Source: Fistulifera solaris (taxonomy: Eukaryota; Bacillariophyta; Bacillariophyceae; Naviculales; Stauroneidaceae). Taken from it: a stretch of DNA of 64,000 bases. A model generated the notes under the pieces. It saw only the letters and a program-made list of their open reading frames with translations. It was not told the DNA's origin and searched no databases. This document shows positions 1 to 14,154 of this stretch, in pieces. Within the stretch, counting starts at the first letter, position 1. Each line of letters begins with the position of its first letter. The translations under genes and the position numbers were made by a program. The DNA lies in contig AP026134.1 in NCBI GenBank assembly GCA_030295235.1, forward strand, positions 620,001 through 684,000, written 5' to 3'.

Positions 1-757
1 CATAAGCAGTTTCAAGCCATTTCCATGGCGTATCAAATTTTGAAAGATAAGGACATGAGAGATGCGTACGATGAATCGGGAGAAATTCCGGATACACCCG
101 ACGACGATGATGACATGGGAACATCCCATAAACGCAATCCGTGGAAAGAATACTTCGATCGCATCTTTGGTAAGGTGACTACGTCCGATATTGACGCCTT
201 TTCGGCTAAATACAAATGTAGTGATGAAGAGAAAAAGGATGTCTTGCAGCAATTCGTACAGCGAAAAGGAGATTTGATGCAAATGCTCGAATTTGTCATG
301 TTGAGTACCGAAAAGGATGCCGTGCGGTGGGTGGAAGATTATCTCCGACCGGCCCTGGAAGCTAACGAAATTCCGAACGAATATCAGTCGACTATGAACA
401 AGACACTGGAAAAAATCCAAAAGAAACTCAGTAAGCAGAAGGATTTCGAGGAACAAGCCGAAGAAGACAACGACAACGACGACGACGACGACGACGCCAC
501 CGAGTCGGAAGAGGATTTGCCTCCCGTCCTGCGCAAACCCAAACGCACCGTCAAAAGGGGAAACCAACGCAAGCGAAAAGAAAAAGAACGACGATATGAC
601 CGATTTGATTGCACAAATTCAAAACAAGCGGGGTGGTGCGAATAGCCTCCTCCAAAGTATAGCGTCACGCTACGGTGTCGACAATCACGATCCGCTGAAC
701 GACGACGAATTTTCCAAACTTCAGGCTCGTGTCGAGTCGAAGCGAAAAAAGAAGTAA
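1..757 (+). CDS. DNAJC9: DNAJC9-like J-domain co-chaperone, 5' partial, with one frameshift
   Basis: The reading frame is open from the first base, so the start lies upstream. The first visible residues (FQAISMAYQILKDKDMRDAYD) are the end of a J domain (helix III and IV). The region after it resembles the DNAJC9 family: a WKEYFDRIFGKVT segment, a helical middle part, then an Asp/Glu run and a basic stretch. In DNAJC9 this part binds histones H3-H4 and the J domain recruits Hsp70; that role is family knowledge. The frame starting at base 1 would end at 645, but the conserved C-terminus (MTDLIAQIQNKRGG...) lies one frame over and ends at TAA 755-757. Removing one A from the A5 run at 581-585 joins the two and gives 252 codons. 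I read this as a sequence error; a tiny intron seems unlikely. Confidence 0.75.
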
Positions 758-852
758 TTATCGGAACTGCAGCATAGCAATCGTATGAAGAATGCATTTA
801 CTACAATTTAGAAAAGAATTTTTAGTAATTCATTGTTGAATAGCTTCAATCA

Positions 853-2281
853 CTAGACTCCCAGAACACGTGGGAAATACGAATGCAGTACGGCGGTTAT
901 GGCTCCCAGGATCGAGCACGCAAAGCCGAATCCAACAAGGAACTTGCAAAAGTAGCGTTCCAATTTATCCTTCGTCTTTCTTGTCACATCCTTGGATGTA
1001 TGCTTCAAATAAAGCAAGGCCGGATACGTGTAAATAATGGCCGTCCCCGTCAAAGCCCCATTGAAACTAATGACAAATCCCGCATCTTTGACAAACAGCG
1101 CCATGCCCGTCAATATGGATAACAAAAGTGCCGTCACTTTCTTCGTTTCCCCTTCCCGACCCTTGCCCCACAATTGCAGAGCGGCGGAACGACACGCATC
1201 AAAGACAAAGGGAAAACCACCCACAACGGAAGTGACAATGAGTGACTTGGAGACTTTGGCGCCCCAGTCATGGGCGGGATAATTGTTCAGAATAATCCCT
1301 TGTGCATTCGCACCAAACGTCAAGAATCCAAACGCCATGGCCGCCATGCTGATGAGTGTGACCACAGTATACGAGAATCCCGTCATGAGATGGAACTGGT
1401 TCAAGACTGACTCGTCCTTGATCGCGGCTTGGTTACTTTTGCGTCCCGTCAAGGCATGATAGAATTCCGGTGCCGAGAAATGTGCCATGAGAGCGACACA
1501 ACTCATGGCAATCAAGAGAAGCGGTGCCGGTGAAGCCACTCGGTTGTAGGTATGAAACGAACCGGCGGTCGCATACGGACTGGTGGGTTGGAAAACGGGA
1601 CACCGCCAGGCCAAAAAGGCGGTCGTAAAGGCCGTTCCGGTGACTCCGACGAACGACAAGGGCGCCAAGGAAGCGAGCGATTGTAAATTACAAAGTGGCC
1701 AAAGAATACCTCCAGCCACGGCCAAAATGGAGGCCGAACGATTGGACCACCTCGTCCCGATCAAACTGGTAACAGAATCTCCAATGACCAAGATATACGC
1801 CAAGGCACAACCAAAGCAATAAATAAAGTTGGAAAACGGAATTAGAGTCGACTTTTTGTCCGCATAGACTGCTTGCCACAAATCCCCCCAAATTGTGGGC
1901 TTTCGGAAAATAAGCATGCGTCAATCGTCCGTACAACGCAAACGTGTAGGCCGAGAGAGCGGCAATGAGCGAAAAGAAGGTACATCCAGCCCACAAACTG
2001 CTGGGATCATTCGAAATGGCCGCCAAGCCGGACGGCAAGGACAACAATCCTGTTCCCAACATGGCTTTCATGACACTAAAACTCGTCGAATAGAGCCTAT
2101 TGTTGTTCGTGGATGAGATAGCCGCATCTTGTAATTCATTTGGTACATTTTCGTCAGAGGACAACGACGGTGTAGTGGTGAGGGCCAACGGAACCGAAAG
2201 AGAGCGATGCAATTGAAGTTGTTGCGGCAGCACAAAAGCTTCGGCTACCCAAAGTAAGCACAATATTCGAATAACACGCAT
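853..2281 (-). CDS. AAAP/SLC38-type amino-acid transporter with plastid-type N-terminus, one frameshift
   Basis: Starts at ATG 2279-2281 and ends at TAG 853-855. Residues 1-16 form a signal peptide followed by VAEAF and a Ser/Thr-rich stretch, which resembles a diatom plastid bipartite presequence. The body has about ten hydrophobic segments, beginning with the AAAP-like motif VMKAMLGTGLLSLPSG, and later FGFLTFG and GGFPFVFDACR. AAAP proteins move amino acids across membranes with protons or sodium; the substrate cannot be read here. The frame breaks at the C6 run 1884-1889 (G6 on the coding strand). With one base fewer the protein reads THAYFPKAHNLGDLWQAVYA and continues, giving 475 residues. 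It is divergently arranged with the exonuclease gene across a minisatellite. Targeting to the plastid envelope is an inference. Confidence 0.72.
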
Positions 2282-2400
2282 GCTTGGATTGCTGTAGTGG
2301 TAATAAGGTATGAATGCAATAAAAGACTACTCTCGATGGTTGATGCAGTTTTGAGAGAGTGCTGGCGGGTGTTATATTGCGATCCATACTTTCATGTCAC

Positions 2401-2603
2401 ACGTCCCCAGAAAATGTGGGCGTGTGTTATTTGCACGTACCAAGAAAATGTGGACATGTGTTGTTTGCACGTACCCAGAAAATGTGGGAGTGTGTTATTT
2501 GCACGTACCCAGAAAATGTGGGAGTGTGTTGTTTGCACTTGCCCAGAAAATGTGGACATGTGCGTTTTTCACGTGCCCAGAAAATGTGGGAGTATGTGAA
2601 AAC
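2401..2603. repeat. 34-bp minisatellite, six tandem units
   Basis: Five exact-length units start at 2401, 2435, 2469, 2503 and 2537, and a sixth, slightly degenerate unit starts at 2571. Each carries the core CCCAGAAAATGTGGG, which is flanked by inverted CCCA/TGGG arms, followed by a GT-rich tail. Because 34 is not a multiple of three, all three forward frames stay open through the array; these open frames are not genes. The array lies between two divergent genes. Confidence 0.95.
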
Positions 2604-2766
2604 AGGTGTGACTACGACGTATGATGAAACGATTAACGATTAATTTTACTTGAAGACTGGGTACCGATGCGCATGAGGGAGAAACAAGCTAGGATGGTCA
2701 TGAGTCACGAGGAGGAGTTGTCAATTATTGATAAAATCCCGTGTAGGATTTCCATGTTGTTGTGGC

Positions 2767-2871
2767 ATCGCGCCCAGAAAATGTGGGCGTGTGCGTTTTC
2801 ACGTGCACAGAAAACATGGGGATGTGGTGTTTTTTCAGGTGCCAAGAAAATTTTGGGGTGTGGCTCTTTGC
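2767..2871. repeat. Second block of the same minisatellite, three diverged units
   Basis: Units start near 2767, 2801 and 2837, with lengths of 34, 36 and 35. They have the same CCCAGAAAATGTGGG core as the block at 2401-2603, but decayed (CACAGAAAACATGGG, CCAAGAAAATTTTGG). About 160 bases of unique sequence separate the two blocks. The last unit ends about 80 bases before the exonuclease start codon. Confidence 0.88.
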
Positions 2872-2952
2872 AAGATGCCGACAAATAAAATTTGTAGCCG
2901 ACAATTAAAACAGTAGCAGATAACCAGTTATTGAGAAAACAGGACGTTCATA

Positions 2953-4988
2953 ATGGGACGAATGAGAAGGAAAGCACGTTCTAACATGACGTCTTCGCAG
3001 TGGACGGCCAACGACCGTTCCGATTTGGTGGCCTTTTTAGTCGCTTACCGAGAAGCGGCCGTCGGTCGTTATCAGTTAACCAAGCCGGAGCAGTTTGTGA
3101 TAGGAGGAATCAATTTTCCCATTTTGTCGCATCGATCGATACGGCAACGTTTCTTGGCAATGCCGATCCAATTGACGGCGAAGCAACGAAAAGTCGTGCA
3201 CGAATGTTGTGTGGAAAGTAAGTCGTTTCGTTCTTTTGTAGGAAAGCACCATGACTCACCATACTTACAAATAAATGATCAGCCTTTTTGTTTCACGGAA
3301 CCATCGATCGAGAAGACGGACAGCGACAAGTATTGATTTCGATTTACGCCGATGGCTTACCGAAGACCGAGGGTCGACGACCCGGTGCTCTCTATATGTA
3401 TCGTCCCTGGTTCTGTCGCGAACGAGAAAGTACAGAAGCCCAAGAAACAGCCATCGAAACCATACACTCTTTAATCGATCAACCGTCGCGTTGTATTCGA
3501 GATACGGATAGTCTCGATCTCGAACAACTCCAAACGATGGTCGTTCCGGGGCCACTGCACGACAATCTACTTCTCGTCAACTCACTGGCGAGTATTCGAC
3601 AAATGCAACGCGAATGGAAGGAACATCCTCCAACCATCATTGCTTTTGACTTGGAAGCGTACAACGAATCCAAATATTGTCAGTTGACCTGTTTGTTACA
3701 ACTTGCGGTACCTTCTCATCCACATCAACGACATTACATCCTTGATCCACTCGTGTCCGATGTATGGGATGAAATAGGCCCTACCTTGGCGCCGTACTTT
3801 GCCGATCCGTCCATTGTCAAAATTGGACACGCCATTGGCGGTCTCGATGTTCCCTGCTTGTATCGCGACTTTGGGATTGTCGTCGTCAATGCGTTTGATA
3901 CGTACGAAGCCGCGACACAATTGAAATTGCCTCTCAAAGGACTGGCGGCGGTGTGTGATCATTATCAGCTACTCCAAAATGGAGACTATTATACAAGCCT
4001 CAAAGAGCAGTATCAATCTTGCGACTGGAGAGTGCGCCCTTTGACGGAACCGATGCTCCAGTACGGTCGATTTGATATTCATTATTTGATGCCGTTACGA
4101 GAACTCATGATCCGTGACCTTACCCGAGATGCTTGGGCGTCCGGTCGTCAGCAATCGCAATTGGTAGCAGAAGCGCTGCAAGAAACATTGCAACAGTTTG
4201 CAAGAGAAGAAGACGAGGGTGATTTTCTGACGTCGGCCCGAACCAGTCTGTCGAGTTATGCGACTGGACGAAATAATGACGGTGAAGACACCGTCGGATA
4301 TCAGAGTGCGCTTTCGCGGCAGTCTTCGTTAAGTGAGTATGATACTCCGGCCGAGGAGGGTAGTATATTGAGTAATTATACAAGGAAAAGTGAGTGCGTA
4401 GCGAATGTGGTATCCCGCGAGCATTTGAATGCCTCTGAATTACGGATGCAGATTGATTTGGGAAGGACCTTGGCCATGAGCCAAGAGCATTGTCGGAAAC
4501 TGTGGAAAGGACGCAGCGAACCGCGTATGGGAGTCTTGGATTTGTTGGTTCAGCGTCTGCGTCGCCATCAAATTCCGTGGACATCATCGCAAAGCGAACT
4601 TTACATCCACCTAGCGGATTGGCGAGATGCGATAGCAGCTGCTCTAGAAACATTGCCGCAATTCATCGCACCACTGGAATTTTTGGCCGCTGTCGCTTAT
4701 CAGCGTCCTTGTACTGAAGTTGGTCTGCGGAGAATATCAACTAGCTTGCCACACGCAATTGAAGAAAATAGCGAAATACGAGAACAATTACTTGATATTG
4801 TTCGCGAATCAGCTTGCACAAAGGAGAGCACAGAGAGTTTTCGCAAAGAGTATTATTTTTATAAAGTGAATAGATTTCGCCGTTTGATGGATGATGGCAT
4901 AATCATGCAATGGAAGTGGTCTATTGCAGTGGCGGTAGTCCTTGCAGGAGCAGCGTTGGTCGTGTCAGGACGCAAGCGCTCGAGATGA
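2953..4988 (+). CDS. DEDDy 3'-5' exonuclease with C-terminal membrane anchor
   Basis: Two exons, 2953-3217 and 3283-4988, with a 65-nt GTAAGT...CAG intron; the joined protein is 656 residues. The RNase D/RRP6-type catalytic motifs are visible: FDLE near residue 210 (Exo I), HAIGGLD near 275 (Exo II) and YGRFD near 349 (Exo III, with Y, hence DEDDy). The region after this (about residues 430-500) is helical and could be an HRDC-like domain, but I cannot confirm it. The last 25 residues contain a hydrophobic segment (WSIAVAVVLAGAALVVSG) followed by RKRSR, a typical tail anchor. Family role: trimming of RNA or DNA 3' ends. The anchor suggests that it acts on the cytosolic face of an organelle. 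It converges with the glutamate synthase gene, 86 bases away. No frameshift is needed. Confidence 0.8.
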
Positions 4989-5074
4989 ATAGCAGTTGTC
5001 AAGTGCACTAATGTATAACGTCTAAAAAGCTAATGTCAGTAATGTACTAAATATTGTTCGATTTTCGTAGTCGC

Positions 5075-7026
5075 TTACAAAGTCGGGGACATGCTGCTCA
5101 GATTGTGGAACGCCCCAGACACGTGGGCGGAAGAAGGCACAGAGTCCCGCTTTTGCTGCAAATACTGGTGGCACGCATCCGCAACACCTCGGCCCTCATT
5201 AATGGCCCACACAACAAGGGATTGCCCGCGCCGGCAATCACCTCCAGCAAAAACACCTTCGACGTTGGTACGATAATCCCCATAAACTGCATGAATGTTC
5301 TTGCGTTGATCAGTATCTAACCCAAGCTCCTCAACAATATATTGCTCCGGCGCAACAAAGCCCATACTCAAAACAACAAGATCTGCCGGCCATTCTCGTT
5401 CCGAACCCTCAATCGCTTTGGGTCCCTCTTTGCTAATTTCAACGTCTTGGGTAACTAATGCTTTCACGTGACCATTTTCGTCTCCAATAAATTCCTTCGT
5501 CATGACTGAGTACACACGTGGATCCTTGCCGAATACAGCTTTGGCCTCTGCGTGACCGTAATCAACACCAAACACTCGTGGCCACTGGGGCCATGGGTTA
5601 TCGGGAGCACGCGACATGGGAGGTTGTGGCATCAATTCAAAGTTAGTAACTGACTTGCAACGATGGCGCATGCTAGTACCGATACAATCGGTTCCCGTGT
5701 CACCACCACCGATGACGATGACATCTTTGCCGGCAGCTGTGATCCAGTTTTCTTTTTCCCACTGAGATTCTAATGTTCCCTCCTTTGTCATTAGTAGCTT
5801 CTTTTGGTTGGCGGTCAAGAATTCCTAAAAATACGAGGAGAAACGAAGAAAAGTCAGAAAATACTCTCACTGACCAACACCGTGCCCAATTCATGCTTAC
5901 CATTGCAAAATGAATTCCTTTCAATTCACGTCCAGGGACGGGCAAGTCACGAGGCTTCGTTGAGCCGACACAAAGGATCAAAGCATCCACGTTGGCGCGC
6001 AATTCATTAATGTCAACATTATGCCCAATGTTTGCGTTTGTCACAAACTCGATACCCTCTTCTCTCAACAAGTTCACTCTTCGATCGACAGTATCCTTTT
6101 CCAATTTCATGTTGGGAATGCCGTACATCAAAAGCCCTCCGATTCGGTCAGCACGTTCATAAACCGTTACTTTGTGTCCCATCTGATTCAACTGATCCGC
6201 CGCAGCCAGTCCCGACGGACCTGATCCTACAACTGCCACCGTCATTCCAGTCCGATTTTCTGGAATCCGCGGTGTGATGAGGCCCTCCTTCCAAGCACGG
6301 TCCACGATACTGTACTCAATGTTCTTGATGGTCACCGGTGCATCGACCAATCCAGCCACACACGATCCTTCACAAGGCGCCGGACACACTCTTCCCGTAA
6401 ATTCCGGAAAGTTGTTGGTTTTGTGCAGCCGATCGATGGCATCTTCCCACTGTCCGTTGTAGACTAAATTGTTCCATTCCGGAATCAGATTGTTCACCGG
6501 ACAGCCCGCATGCGTCTGACAGAACGGAGTGCCACAATCCATGCATCGTGCCGCCTGTACTTTGCGTTCCACGCTGGTGTGATACTCGCTATCTTCCTCG
6601 GTGGGGTTCAATTCACCCCAATCGCGGACACGTTCGGTGGGCTTGCGATAGGGTTCCGGATTGCGTTGGTAGTTCAAGAAGCCTCGCAACTTTTCAATGG
6701 AAGCGTACGATCCGTCGCGGCGTTTGACACTGTTATAGAATGAAGGAGAATGAGTCAGAAAATGGATTTGAAAAATCATCGACAGGCATTATCTTTCCGA
6801 TCGCGACGTCGCATCACTCGCTAGACGGAATTCTCGTACACTTTGTACGGATCTCTACGTACCGAGGTTCATTGTCATGATCGCTCGATTGGCCCTCTCT
6901 CCAAATCTCGTGGCGACCATCGGCACCCAAAGGACCGGCTTTTTCAATTTGAGTCGATAACTTTCTCAATGTTCGGCTCGAAGCCACAAGTCGCTGCGTG
7001 CGTGCTGCCAACATTGTTTCAAACAA
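5075..7026 (-). CDS. gltD: Glutamate synthase (NADPH) small subunit, probably mitochondrial
   Basis: Three exons on the minus strand: 7026-6863, 6729-5901 and 5824-5075. Introns are GTACGT...CAG (133 nt) and GTAAGC...TAG (76 nt); 580 residues. The N-terminal Cys cluster for the 4Fe-4S centres is present ([24 protein letters not shown]). The FAD site is [17 protein letters not shown] and the NADPH site [13 protein letters not shown]. The C-terminal [21 protein letters not shown] is typical of GltD. The enzyme passes electrons from NADPH to the large subunit, which makes glutamate from glutamine and 2-oxoglutarate. The N-terminus ([21 protein letters not shown]) is rich in Arg and Ser and lacks acidic residues, so mitochondrial import is likely. 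The large subunit is not in this window. The start could also be the second Met (7014). Confidence 0.9.
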
Positions 7027-10058
<3,032 letters not shown>

Positions 10059-10328
10059 AGGAATAAGTTAGGGTACACCTTGTGCCTCGTCGATGGTAGA
10101 GCCTGTAGGTGCACATTATAGCAATAAACTAATTCATACTAATCACTCTGAATACGAAACGAAACTGTTTTCTGGCTAGTGAGTTGAATTGATTTCTTCT
10201 CGACGTTCCCAGAAGGTGATGCTGAAGCAACTACATCTTAAGCTTCTAGTCACTGGTAAATATTATGAGATGGGTCAATGATTTTAGCTAGTTTCGGCTT
10301 GTTACAATTTTTTTATTTCACATAGCGC

Positions 10329-11021
10329 TCATGCCGCTGGAGCTGTTGGTGCTGACTTGAAGAACAATAATAGCACGTTTCCAATGAATCCGTCTAGGTT
10401 ACCAATGGAATCGTGTTCTTCGTATGCATTGAAGGACATAATAGTTGATAGCAGTTGCTCAAAGCAACATCGAGATTTGTCTTCGTTTCCAAGAGACAAG
10501 TGAATCTGTCCCAAGTTGTTGGAAATGGCCATGGACTGTAAGGGCGAGATTACAAGTTCCTCGTTGATTTGAATTGAACAAACGAGCTCATAGAGAGATT
10601 TAGCCTTGAGAAGCTTTCCTGTACAATTAACATCTTGAATAGCAATAAGGTGATGCGCAAGAGCAATGTTGTAAAGTATTACAAAGGAGAGCTTGACGTT
10701 ATCTCGGAAAGATTGCATTTCTTGCTGATGGGCTGGAATGTACATCGGTGAAGTGAAAGTATACCCTTCTACGCCCAAGCTTGATAGTAAAGTGTATCCG
10801 AGCTCCGGTGGGTATTGGAGGAACACTCCAAGAGGAGACTCGTTATCGTCGTCCTCGATAGTATCCTTGCTGCTTTCCTCTTGCTGTATCATTTCTTGCT
10901 TAACGAGACTCAATGCTTTTGATAGAACTCTGAGGGCATGGCCGTACCTTCCCTTTAAGATCATGTGTATTCCAGCATTGTTCAAAAGAACAGGGTCGTT
11001 GCTTTCATCGACCAAACTCAT
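10329..11021 (-). CDS. TPR-like helical protein, unknown function
   Basis: Single exon, 230 residues. The N-terminus (DPVLLNNAGIHMILKGRYGHALRVLSKAL) and the later NNLGQIHLSLGNEDKSRCCFEQLLS match the A/B helix pattern of tetratricopeptide repeats. An acidic Gln/Glu-rich loop separates them. Proteins of this type, with a short FGSALRVLSKAL-like opening, are common in diatoms, but I know of no assigned role. There is no signal peptide or membrane segment. It converges with the glutathione reductase gene (270 bases between them). Confidence 0.6.
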   Translation of the reverse strand: MSLVDESNDPVLLNNAGIHMILKGRYGHALRVLSKALSLVKQEMIQQEESSKDTIEDDDNESPLGVFLQYPPELGYTLLSSLGVEGYTFTSPMYIPAHQQEMQSFRDNVKLSFVILYNIALAHHLIAIQDVNCTGKLLKAKSLYELVCSIQINEELVISPLQSMAISNNLGQIHLSLGNEDKSRCCFEQLLSTIMSFNAYEEHDSIGNLDGFIGNVLLLFFKSAPTAPAA

Positions 11022-12359
11022 GGTGTATAGCTCGATGTCGTCGATCGATTATGGGCAACAAGTGGTATGCTTTATTTGGGTTGTGGCGTTCAGCTTTTGC
11101 TGGTTTATTTTTGTTGACCACAAAACGAAATGCTAAATCTTGAATTCGGTTCTGGGTTCTCGCATTCACTTCTCAGTTCTCGGGGTTCTTCGAAGCAGAA
11201 AAAGGCATAAAACCCTAGAACAAATAAAGAACACTAATAGTGTACTTTACCGAGTACCGGTATCGGAACCTCATTCCTAAAGCCTTGTTCAATGGCGAAC
11301 ACAAGCATGGAACCCGAAGGACTAAACAGGGCTATGTTATTATTGGATGTATAGATGTATGGATGTATGGGTTTTCTTTTATTTTTGAATCAAGAAAATA
11401 AATGTACTATGTTTTCAACTGTTCTTTGACTACAAGATATATGTCTGTCCTCTGTCCACGATTGCTTCCCGATTTGCCCCGAAATGACACGCGACATAAA
11501 TTTGAACTTGAAGAAAAATTATACGGAGTATTGCCTATTTTATAATAAAAGAATGTAGGGGACTATCCTCATTACACAACCAGTCAACCAAACATCTTCA
11601 TGACCAAATGCGAATATGACCTCTTCAGTGAGTATTTCTAGTGTTCTCGGATTCTACGCCTTCTCGAGCCGTTCGCCACTCCTTACCTGCCTTAAACCCT
11701 CCAAATTCAATGTTCTTTGTTCGTCCATTTCAATCCTCTATCAAATGTTTCGGTGACGTTTGTGGAAACACGTCCCAATCGCCCAATCAGATCATAGACC
11801 AGCAAGCGATTCATTAGGAGTCAGTTGAGGACGATGACATGCGCATCTGACATCCAAATAGCCCTCGGTATCATAGATTCAAGACCGAAACGCAGTCTGG
11901 GATCATTACTTCTACGGAGGACGGAGTAAAATTGTGAGAAAGTAGGAGGATAACGCTTGCTTGCTGAAGACTGAATAAGGATTAGGCTCCTTGTTATTAG
12001 AGACGGAAAAGTTAAGATCTGCAAGATATTAAAGGTTCCGGAACTTGGCAGCTGGTCGAGACACGACAACACACTCATCGAAAAGAGATTACTTTTCGAT
12101 CAATGAATGCGATAGTGTCTGCACGGATCGAACTACAAGTAAATGTTTGGTGTTTTCGAAGACTGCACTGAACTTAGAGTGCACGCAAAGGATTTTCTTA
12201 AATTAAAATCACGTCTATTATTGAGAGTAGTTTTTCTGTTTAACTGGATCACGCGACGCATAGAGCCAACAAGTGGGACAACAATTCTAAAATAAGTTGC
12301 CTTTGCGGCGACCATAACGTGCAGTTGTGCATTATAAGTAGCACAAAAAATCAGTAACG
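11022..12359. other. Intergenic, 1.3 kb, nothing recognised
   Basis: AT-rich sequence with only short open frames and no recognisable domain, tRNA or repeat array. One exact copy of the 9-mer TACGGAGTA lies at 11522-11530 and a near copy near 11930. Confidence 0.6.
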
Positions 12360-12709
12360 TCAATCGAAATAGGCATCCTCGTCAACCTCGCCATCCCATT
12401 CAAATTTCTCTGGCTTGTTGTCTAGTTGCTCCTTTGAGTCGGATTTCTCATGTTTCGGTATTAGCCATGCGGTATCCTGGTCGCTGCTGTCAAGAAACGA
12501 CGGGTCACCACCCATTGCTTCAATCTCTTCTTCTTCGCTGGCAAAAAGTCGCTACCCTCCACAAAAGTGAACGATCCCTTGAAATTGTCTTTATCACAGG
12601 CAGAGTACAATTCCGTGGCGACTAGAAATGAGGGCCGTTGAGATATTGGAACGAATGCCTCGAGATCAGAGAACAAAACAAAAAAGCAAAGCAAGTTGAT
12701 CGTAATCAT
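12360..12709 (-). CDS. Small plastid-type preprotein, unknown function, one frameshift
   Basis: From ATG 12707-12709 the protein opens with a signal peptide (MITINLLCFFVLFSDL) followed by EAFVPISQRPS, a good ASAFAP-like plastid motif. The first frame stops near 12461, but it changes character at the A5 run 12543-12547 (T5 on the coding strand). Adding one T gives GSDFFASEEEEIEAMGG and an acidic tail ending in EVDEDAYFD before TGA 12360-12362. The corrected protein has 116 residues (117 codons). The mature part is strongly acidic; I recognise no domain. Role unknown; possibly a small stromal protein. The promoter region upstream (12898-12982) is dense in GTACC/GGTAC motifs. Confidence 0.55.
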
Positions 12710-13168
12710 TCGATTTACTTTTGTTAACAGAGTTTCCGCAAGATAACAACGGACCTGACGTGAAGCTATGTCACTTCGAATTATTCTTGTCTTTTCTGGC
12801 GACTGGTGGGTGGCAGAGTTGCACCACGGTGATGTGTGTTGTTGATGAGCAGTTGCGATGATGCGTTGTTGGTTGTTGGTTGTTGGTACAGACAGGCGGT
12901 ACGGTACCTGGTACGTACAGTGCGTAGGCGAGGCGTAGCGTACTTTTGTACCTGGTACTAGTACTGGTACTGTACCTGGTAGGGGGGCTGCGAAAGCGAA
13001 TAAAGTAAAGAAATAGAGGCGCGGAGAAATCTCGTGAAACTCAAATAATGAACCGGACCATTGGTATTTGTTTTTGTGACAAATTATCTCCACTGATCAA
13101 CGCGAACCTCTTGCCGTTGCCAGTCCTCGTTGTCATCAGCGACTTCAATTTGAAAAAAGAAAAAAATC
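12710..13168. promoter_or_regulatory. Divergent intergenic region with a GTACC/GGTAC cluster at 12898-12982
   Basis: Within 85 bases there are many overlapping GGTAC and GTACC words (GGTACGGTACCTGGTACGTAC, then GTACCTGGTACTAGTAC and TGTACCTGGTAG). The cluster sits about 190 bases upstream of the minus-strand plastid-type gene and 190 upstream of the plus-strand membrane protein gene. A regulatory role is only inferred from position and density. Confidence 0.35.
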
Positions 13169-13520
13169 ATGGAGACGGAGCAAGACGGAAATGCTGCCCG
13201 AAACAATGAAAATCGGATGGTTTACTCGGTGATTTGGATCGTTTTACTCTTCCTCGTGGTTTGGCCTCTGGGATGGTTCCTTTCGCCAATCTGGATTGTC
13301 TTATTGGCCGGGGAGGCCTTCCTTCCTCCAGGTAAGCGAAAACAAAGCTCTGATTTTGAGAATGAAGTTTCTGTCATTATTGAATGCATCTAAATTGTGT
13401 GGCATTCTTAACGCAGTTCGTGAGCTGAACAGGTTCATAGAAAAGCTCTTGACATGGCCTCGAACAATGGGATACGCTATTCAAGAAGGAAGAAGTGAGT
13501 TCCCGACACCTCTGGACTAA
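13169..13520 (+). CDS. Small membrane protein, 88 aa
   Basis: Two exons, 13169-13331 and 13417-13520 (GTAAGC...CAG intron, 85 nt). After a short polar N-terminus there is a long hydrophobic hairpin (VIWIVLLFLVVWPLG, then SPIWIVLLAG). It is followed by an amphipathic part with VRELNRFIEKLLTWPRTMGYAI. Small eukaryotic proteins with this plan (membrane hairpin, helix, WPRxxG) exist, but I cannot name a function. A GTGAGT near 13496 could be another splice donor, which would change the last few residues. Confidence 0.6.
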
Positions 13521-14154
13521 ACAACTGTGAAAGCAACGATTCATCGAATGAATGAAAGATTGCATGATCCCCATTCGATTGTTAGTCGAACACAGTTATG
13601 TTCCCGTTCATGACCTTTGATCTTCAGTTACATAATCTCGTTGTTACTAAATCTCTACACCGTACACCATAGAGATCTTTCTCTTTTGTCTGCATATGCC
13701 AGCTAGCTTTCGTTCGGTCTCAGACATTGTACGCGATAATTTTCCTTATACCTCTGCGCCTGTTCTCTAACAACAATCGTCGATGCAAATAACAAATAAC
13801 CAGAAAATAAGTACGATGAGATGAATGCTTGATATTTTCTTTATATGGAATATAAGTTATACTGGTTAAAATGTTGCTGATTGGATGTTGCTTTGGGTAT
13901 GCATTAAATTGTTCGACGACGAAAGAGACGTTGCATGACATAGACTATGACAACCCGTATTATGCGAATGAGCTTCATGGTAGGAAGAGTCCACAGTAAC
14001 TCGGTGAGCTCACATTGCAGGTTGGAAATGCCGAAAAATACTTCGGGATAGGTGTTAAACTTTACTATAATACCAAAGTGTAGGTCGATTTTCCCCACGA
14101 CTGGATTATCAGTCATGAGTCTCGTTGCTTTTTCGCAATGAATCATCATCGATA
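13521..14154. other. Intergenic, nothing recognised
   Basis: No domain, RNA gene or repeat array seen. Open frames are short. Confidence 0.5.

Noticed and set aside
581-585. Programmed ribosomal frameshifting as explanation of the broken genes
   Set aside because: The breaks occur in both directions, in different genes, at different runs, without a common slippery heptamer or downstream structure.
2297-2916. Several overlapping forward open frames of 60-100 codons rich in Cys and Trp
   Set aside because: They are by-products of the 34-bp minisatellite, which has no stop in any forward frame; all three frames give the same shifted repeat peptide.
10738-11136. Forward open frame opposite the TPR-like gene
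   Set aside because: The minus strand encodes a coherent TPR-type helical protein; the forward frame has no features.
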